Of a stretch of DNA of 25,166 nt, positions 21,294 through 25,166 are shown one piece after another. Position 1 is the stretch's first letter. Each line of letters begins with the position of its first letter. Source of the stretch: Bacteriovoracaceae bacterium UBA4573 (GTDB lineage: Bacteria; Bdellovibrionota; UBA1018; UBA923). A program made the position numbers and the translations under genes. The notes beneath the pieces were generated by a model. The model was not told the origin of the DNA and ran no database searches. It saw nothing but the letters and a program-made list of their open reading frames with translations. The stretch spans positions 1 to 25,166 of the forward strand of contig DGKJ01000103.1 of assembly GCA_002387735.1 (NCBI GenBank), written 5' to 3'.

Positions 21294-23677
21294 AGAAGAA
21301 CCTCCTCAGTGGAGCACTATTTCGCAGTACGGTTGTTGCGTGCGTTTTGCTTCTGGGGTTGGCGGCGTTCCAGTTTTCTCGTTTTTATGGATTTCACGAA
21401 CGTGTTCGAAGATTAATTTCAGGAGACTATCAGGGCGTAGCTAAGATTCAAGTTCTCGAGGGGCGAGTGAAGGGCCTTCGAGAAATAATCAATGGTGGGT
21501 CTGACTCCGTTGACCTCGATAAGATTTATTTCGCGCGACTCGCAGAGATTAAAAAAGACTTAGATACCTTGAAGTCTGGCATGAGCGACCGCGCATTGGG
21601 CGATATTGACCGCATTCTAGAACGGGCGGGCACACTTAAGCGTGATGCGCCAAATCAAACTGCGTTTAAAGGGTTTCAGGAAATTAAACAATCGGCCTTT
21701 CAGACCTATCGTAGTGCCTGGGCCAATAAGTGGATGACCGTAGCGAAAATCATGGGCCAGATGATCACCGAACTTGATGCTATTCCGGTAGATGGCGGTG
21801 AGAAAGTTGCGAACGCGGTATTCCCCAAGGTCACGCAATTGGTTCGAATTGTGACCAACTCACTGATCACGCAAGAGCAGAAACTAATCATTTTCGAACA
21901 ACTCAATATTCTTAAAAACAATGTCACTGACTATCAGGCAGCTGTTGAAAAGGGCACAGCGCTTCGAAACGACAGAATTGATGCGCTCACCAAGGTCGAG
22001 TCACTCACGAAAAAGCTTATCGAGACGCAGGCACGAAACATCATGAATTTCGGTAGTGTACTTCAACCGGAACTGGTTCATGCATTGATTGGTAGCGCCG
22101 CTTTTATACTTGCCGCTCTCTTGTGGTTATTTGGAATGTCCGGGCGGTTCAGTCGTGTGGTCGCTGGCGACGCAAAACGTATTCGCGAAACACTTGAAAA
22201 GTGGCGCACCCAAGGAACCGCTCCGGAAACGAATTCAAATATTAAATACGGAGACTTCGGTTCAATATTTGATGAAATAAAAAAGCTTAACGAATCACTG
22301 GAAAAGAAAAATGAAGCCGAAGACTGTTTGCGTACTCACGGGGTCACGCCCCAGGTTGTGGTGAATACCAAAAAAAATGCGGTTTTATGGAATTCGGCTT
22401 TCAGTGGTTTGGCGAAACAGCGGAGTTTTGACGAATTGGGAGCAGTATCTTACAGCCGATTGCTCCGCTTTACCGACGGCCGCACCCAGCCTGTAGACCC
22501 GGTCGAGAAATGCATGATCGATGGTAAGGAAGTTTCTCAGTTGTGTATGTTGCGAGTTGGCAGCGAGCTCGTTCCCACCTATGTGCAGTGTACACCGGTA
22601 TTCGAGAGCGCAGATGTTATTTCAAATGTGGTCGTCGAATTGCGCGATCTAAGAGCCGAGCAGCGAAGGATTGAAACGGAAATCGAGCGTCAGGTTAGTT
22701 TTATTGAATCGGCGCTTGACGCTATAAAAGAGGGACGAGTGCCGGAGGAAGGCGCTATAGGAGCCAAACAAAGCATTATTTCTTTTATCGGAAAACTTCG
22801 GCAGTTTGCTCTTAGGGAACAAGAAAAACACGAAGTACTCATTGGGCAAATTGAGTTGCTGTGGACTCGTGTCGAAAAAGAGGCCGATCTTGGACGTCGC
22901 ACAATTGATCAGGTCGACGGTGTGCGCTCTCAAGTGGTTACTCTCGGTTCCACGCTTAAAGAAGTTTGCGAACAAGCGAAAAATCTGCGGTGGATGCAGG
23001 AAAAATCTGGGGTAATTACCGGCGACGTTCAAAAGCGAATGGATTCTTTACGTCGGCAGTTCGAAACCTTAGCGACAGAAATGAATCGTTCGAAACGCAT
23101 GTTAACTGGTGCGACGACGTCGCTCTCCAAGTCTCAAACAATTTTATCGAAAGTAAGAGTATTGCAGCATGCGATTGAATCGATACTCAAGCGTTCTTCG
23201 GTATTAAATGCGAATAATGCGATTTTAGGGGCCCAAACCCTTTCGGCCAACGACGTGGTGTCGATTTCAGAAAATATTAGCGAAGTACTGCATCAGTTCG
23301 AGCGTGGGTACACTCAACTTTCTAATGTAGTGACTCTCCTAGAACGTGGGTTTAAAGACAGTAACGAGCGGGTTTTACAGGACCTACAAGTCTGTTTACG
23401 GATCATAGGCGACGATGAACAGCTGATACGAGAAGTGAAGGGGCTGGAACAGGCGCACGAAAAGAGTTTTGAAGACCTGGCACGCGTGTTTGCGACCGCT
23501 AAGACGTTAGAGGGAGCAGCGGTTCGCACCGCCGAAGCCCTGACGAACGTGGCTCAGACTACCGAAGCGTTAGCACAGTTGGGCCAGACGAGTCAGGATC
23601 TGCACACCCAGGTCGAGGAAGGTTTGCGCGGGGTCCTGGGGCACTTTTCAGAGGAGTTCCGCCGCAATTCGAAATAA
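21290..23677 (+). CDS. Methyl-accepting-chemotaxis-like membrane protein, noncanonical signalling tip
   Basis: This 795-residue protein has receptor layout: TM1 at about 11-31, a helical periplasmic region of about 230 residues (four-helix-bundle-like) and TM2 at about 264-285. A short cytoplasmic linker and a PAS-like domain (about 345-460, including VVVNTKKNAVLWNSAFSGL and VPTYVQCTPVFESADVISNV) follow, and then about 320 residues of coiled coil to the end. The coiled coil resembles an MCP signalling hairpin; VLNANNAILGAQTLSANDVV (about 640-659) lies where receptors have their LLALNAAIEAARAGE tip. It lacks the conserved E-AARAGE core and the following GFAVVA-EVR. It overlaps the CheA-like gene by 4 bases (ATGA). 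It is probably the partner of that protein; the ligand is unknown. The last 30 bases overlap the convergent gene. Confidence 0.7.
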   Translation: MKKNLLSGALFRSTVVACVLLLGLAAFQFSRFYGFHERVRRLISGDYQGVAKIQVLEGRVKGLREIINGGSDSVDLDKIYFARLAEIKKDLDTLKSGMSDRALGDIDRILERAGTLKRDAPNQTAFKGFQEIKQSAFQTYRSAWANKWMTVAKIMGQMITELDAIPVDGGEKVANAVFPKVTQLVRIVTNSLITQEQKLIIFEQLNILKNNVTDYQAAVEKGTALRNDRIDALTKVESLTKKLIETQARNIMNFGSVLQPELVHALIGSAAFILAALLWLFGMSGRFSRVVAGDAKRIRETLEKWRTQGTAPETNSNIKYGDFGSIFDEIKKLNESLEKKNEAEDCLRTHGVTPQVVVNTKKNAVLWNSAFSGLAKQRSFDELGAVSYSRLLRFTDGRTQPVDPVEKCMIDGKEVSQLCMLRVGSELVPTYVQCTPVFESADVISNVVVELRDLRAEQRRIETEIERQVSFIESALDAIKEGRVPEEGAIGAKQSIISFIGKLRQFALREQEKHEVLIGQIELLWTRVEKEADLGRRTIDQVDGVRSQVVTLGSTLKEVCEQAKNLRWMQEKSGVITGDVQKRMDSLRRQFETLATEMNRSKRMLTGATTSLSKSQTILSKVRVLQHAIESILKRSSVLNANNAILGAQTLSANDVVSISENISEVLHQFERGYTQLSNVVTLLERGFKDSNERVLQDLQVCLRIIGDDEQLIREVKGLEQAHEKSFEDLARVFATAKTLEGAAVRTAEALTNVAQTTEALAQLGQTSQDLHTQVEEGLRGVLGHFSEEFRRNSK

Positions 23678-24793
23678 GTACCGGCGATCAGGCCATTCCG
23701 CTGCGACCCCGCCAAGTTCTTCGACATAGGTTGCAAAATCGAGTTTTACGACTGGAAGATTGATTCCGACTCCGCCCGACGGATAACCCTGATACAAACC
23801 CGTGCGAAGTGCCACTCTCCGCGACACTCGGGCTTCGCCGCCAAAGTGTAACCGTTTTAAAAAGGAATAACGTTTGTTGATGCTTCCCAGATTCTGAACC
23901 TCGAGTGCGATCAGCGGGGCCGCTAGAATCTTACTGTCGGGAAAATCTGCCCGAAGACCTAGGTTTACAGTACGGTCTTGGCGGGGGGGGGCGGTCTTAA
24001 CTCCATCTATAATTTCTCCCGACATCGTGTTGAAATTGGACTGCAAAAGCCCGTTGATCGAACCGCCTACGTTGAGCCGCATGAACCGTGGCTCCCACGG
24101 GATTTGATAGTATCCGCCAAAGTCTGCGTCAAACCCGATTCCTTGGCCGGCGTACTCTCGAGGTTTTAATGATCGTCCCGAAAGAATGTCGATCGCTGGA
24201 ATCACCTTGTCGACGCCCATGCGGTAGAGCATGTGAATGTTAATACCGAGTGAGAGCCTTTTGTGAAAATAGGATTTTGCCGCACCGATGCTTATTCCGG
24301 AATCTAAAACAGATTGCACGTCAATATCGGTCGTTGGGCGAATTAAAAGGTTGGTTTGAAACGAAGTCAAAAATCCGATTGCACCACCAAAATCGTCGTA
24401 GACCTTAGGGTCAAAATACCCCGTAAGATTTTGAATGCGTCCGTGTTGGTTTTTTCCGATTAAGCCGGTGGCCTTAGAAATGACTTCAGATCCCGATGCG
24501 CCCGAGATTCCTTCTAGTTCGTTGTAAGATGTTACGAGATTGGAGTTCACTTCAAAAAGCAGGTCCAAAAACGAAAGTTTCGATACGTCGACCCGAACGT
24601 GGCGTGCGGGGTTACCGTAAAGCGCTTCGCCGTAGTTGCCAGTGGTGGTTATGACACCACCCATTCCGGCAGACCGAATGCCTCGAAACAGGCGGATTTG
24701 CTCTTCCACGGCCCAACCATTCGCTGGAAATATGGCCGAAGCGCTACCGAGGACGACTAGCAAAAAGAGAGTAAAAGTATTGAGTGTTTTCAT
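23648..24793 (-). CDS. Predicted outer-membrane beta-barrel protein (PorV/UPF0164-like)
   Basis: This 381-residue protein has a signal peptide (MKTLNTFTLFLLVVLGSASA; cleavage near WAVEE). The mature N-terminus RGIRSAGMGGVITTTGNYGE ALYGNPA fits the GxGGA...D-x-x-A-x-x-x-NPA motif seen in PorV, UPF0164 and FadL-like barrels. Alternating strands then run to the C-terminus (for example LSLGINIHMLYRMG, MRLNVGGSINGLLQSNFN, RVALRTGLYQGYP, YLFRIAAELL). It is probably an outer-membrane channel or secretion partner; the substrate is unknown. Codons near residue 266 contain a run of nine C. It shares one base with the stop of the upstream gene (TAATG) and may form an operon with it. Its 3' end overlaps the MCP-like gene by 30 bases. 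Confidence 0.75.
   Translation of the reverse strand: MKTLNTFTLFLLVVLGSASAIFPANGWAVEEQIRLFRGIRSAGMGGVITTTGNYGEALYGNPARHVRVDVSKLSFLDLLFEVNSNLVTSYNELEGISGASGSEVISKATGLIGKNQHGRIQNLTGYFDPKVYDDFGGAIGFLTSFQTNLLIRPTTDIDVQSVLDSGISIGAAKSYFHKRLSLGINIHMLYRMGVDKVIPAIDILSGRSLKPREYAGQGIGFDADFGGYYQIPWEPRFMRLNVGGSINGLLQSNFNTMSGEIIDGVKTAPPRQDRTVNLGLRADFPDSKILAAPLIALEVQNLGSINKRYSFLKRLHFGGEARVSRRVALRTGLYQGYPSGGVGINLPVVKLDFATYVEELGGVAAEWPDRRYLFRIAAELL
23983..23991 (-). repeat. C9 homopolymer inside the PorV-like gene
   Basis: Nine consecutive G on the + strand read as nine C in the coding strand, spanning Ala-Pro-Pro-Arg codons (GCC CCC CCC CGC). Such tracts can slip during replication and switch a gene on or off. 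It is also a common place for a sequencing or assembly length error, although here the frame is intact. Confidence 0.8.
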
Positions 24794-25166
24794 TAATCCG
24801 CTGGTATCGCTTGTTTATAAATGTAACAGCGTGCGGCATCTGACGCCCCGTTGACGCCGGAGTTCAATGCATTCGCTAAAGCCTGCAGATCAGTAGCTCC
24901 CCCGCTTGAGAGCGCGCTAGCAGCGGCCGATACGTTGTTTGCAAATTCGGTAACATCTTGATCCGTCATTCCCGGAACTGCGCAAGTAGCGCAAGCGTCG
25001 TTGCAGGTCGTAGAAATATCGGCTTTTTCGAGTGTGCCTTCTCCCGAAGTCGTGGCTTGATTGGCCAAGACGGCCGCCCCTCGCGCAAAGCGCGCAATTC
25101 CAACTTCTATATTGCGACGACTACTGTCGGTGATGTCACTAAAAATTCCGATAGCCAGTCCAGTGG
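24793..25166 (-). CDS. Unrecognised protein, C-terminal part, Cys-containing
   Basis: The frame is open from the window edge to the TAA at 24795-24793, so the true start lies outside. A TTG at 25068 is only an internal codon, since the frame continues above it (TGLAIGIFSDITDSSRRNIE, then VGIARFARGAAVLANQ). The visible 124 residues are rich in A, S, D and N and contain CNDACATC, later ARCYIYKQ, suggesting disulphides in an exported protein. A low-complexity stretch (NNVSAAASALSSGGATDLQA) resembles a helical bundle. I recognise no domain. Its stop overlaps the start of the PorV-like gene, so the two are probably co-expressed and may act together at the outer membrane. Confidence 0.55.
   Translation of the reverse strand, partial: TGLAIGIFSDITDSSRRNIEVGIARFARGAAVLANQATTSGEGTLEKADISTTCNDACATCAVPGMTDQDVTEFANNVSAAASALSSGGATDLQALANALNSGVNGASDAARCYIYKQAIPAD

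Noticed and set aside
1..25166. CRISPR array, transposon, prophage, tRNA or rRNA genes
   Set aside because: No spaced direct repeats, transposase, integrase, terminal inverted repeats, or tRNA/rRNA-like segments were noticed by eye on either strand.

Overview
The window is almost entirely a flagellar export, motor and assembly supercluster on the + strand. It most resembles a Gram-negative, polarly flagellated bacterium of the Bdellovibrionota (deltaproteobacteria-like). This placement is inference from three things: the gene order (fliI-fliJ-motE-fliK-flgD-flagellar operon protein-flgE ... fliL-M-N-O-P-Q-R-flhB-flhA-flhF-flhG-fliA), the several outer-membrane beta-barrel genes interspersed, and the chemosensory-like genes attached after fliA. 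No rRNA, tRNA, CRISPR array, transposase or phage gene was seen.

Layout. (1) 1-6378: the hook block. It holds the 3' end of fliI (export ATPase), fliJ, a MotE/YlxF-like protein, fliK (hook length), flgD (hook cap), a small flagellar operon protein and flgE (hook). Strong hairpins sit between fliK and flgD, before flgE and after flgE. (2) 6395-8238: an insertion of two non-flagellar outer-membrane barrel genes in convergent orientation, followed by a 309-bp region that carries a near-consensus sigma-54 promoter pointing into fliL. (3) 8239-20295: a long tightly packed operon, fliL, fliM and fliN (motor/switch), fliO-P-Q-R-flhB-flhA (export gate), flhF and flhG (polar placement and number) and fliA (sigma-28). 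Many junctions overlap or are only a few bases apart. (4) 20292-23677: two genes joined to fliA by 4-bp overlaps. The first is a CheA-like protein that keeps the P3-P4-P5 layout but lacks the phosphoacceptor His domain and has a ruined ATP site. The second is a membrane protein built like a chemoreceptor, with a PAS-like domain and a long coiled coil, but without the canonical receptor tip. (5) 23648-25166: on the - strand, a PorV/UPF0164-like outer-membrane barrel with a C9 homopolymer in its reading frame, preceded by the C-terminal part of an unrecognised secreted or envelope protein that runs off the window.

How it works together. A sigma-54 promoter before fliL would place the motor/export/regulator operon in an early or middle class. 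That operon ends with fliA, the sigma factor for late genes, so each class makes the next one possible. The co-translated pseudo-CheA and pseudo-receptor are the most unusual part. They look like a non-enzymatic sensory complex physically tied to the FlhF/FlhG/FliA regulatory end of the operon, and they are the best candidate here for an undescribed system.
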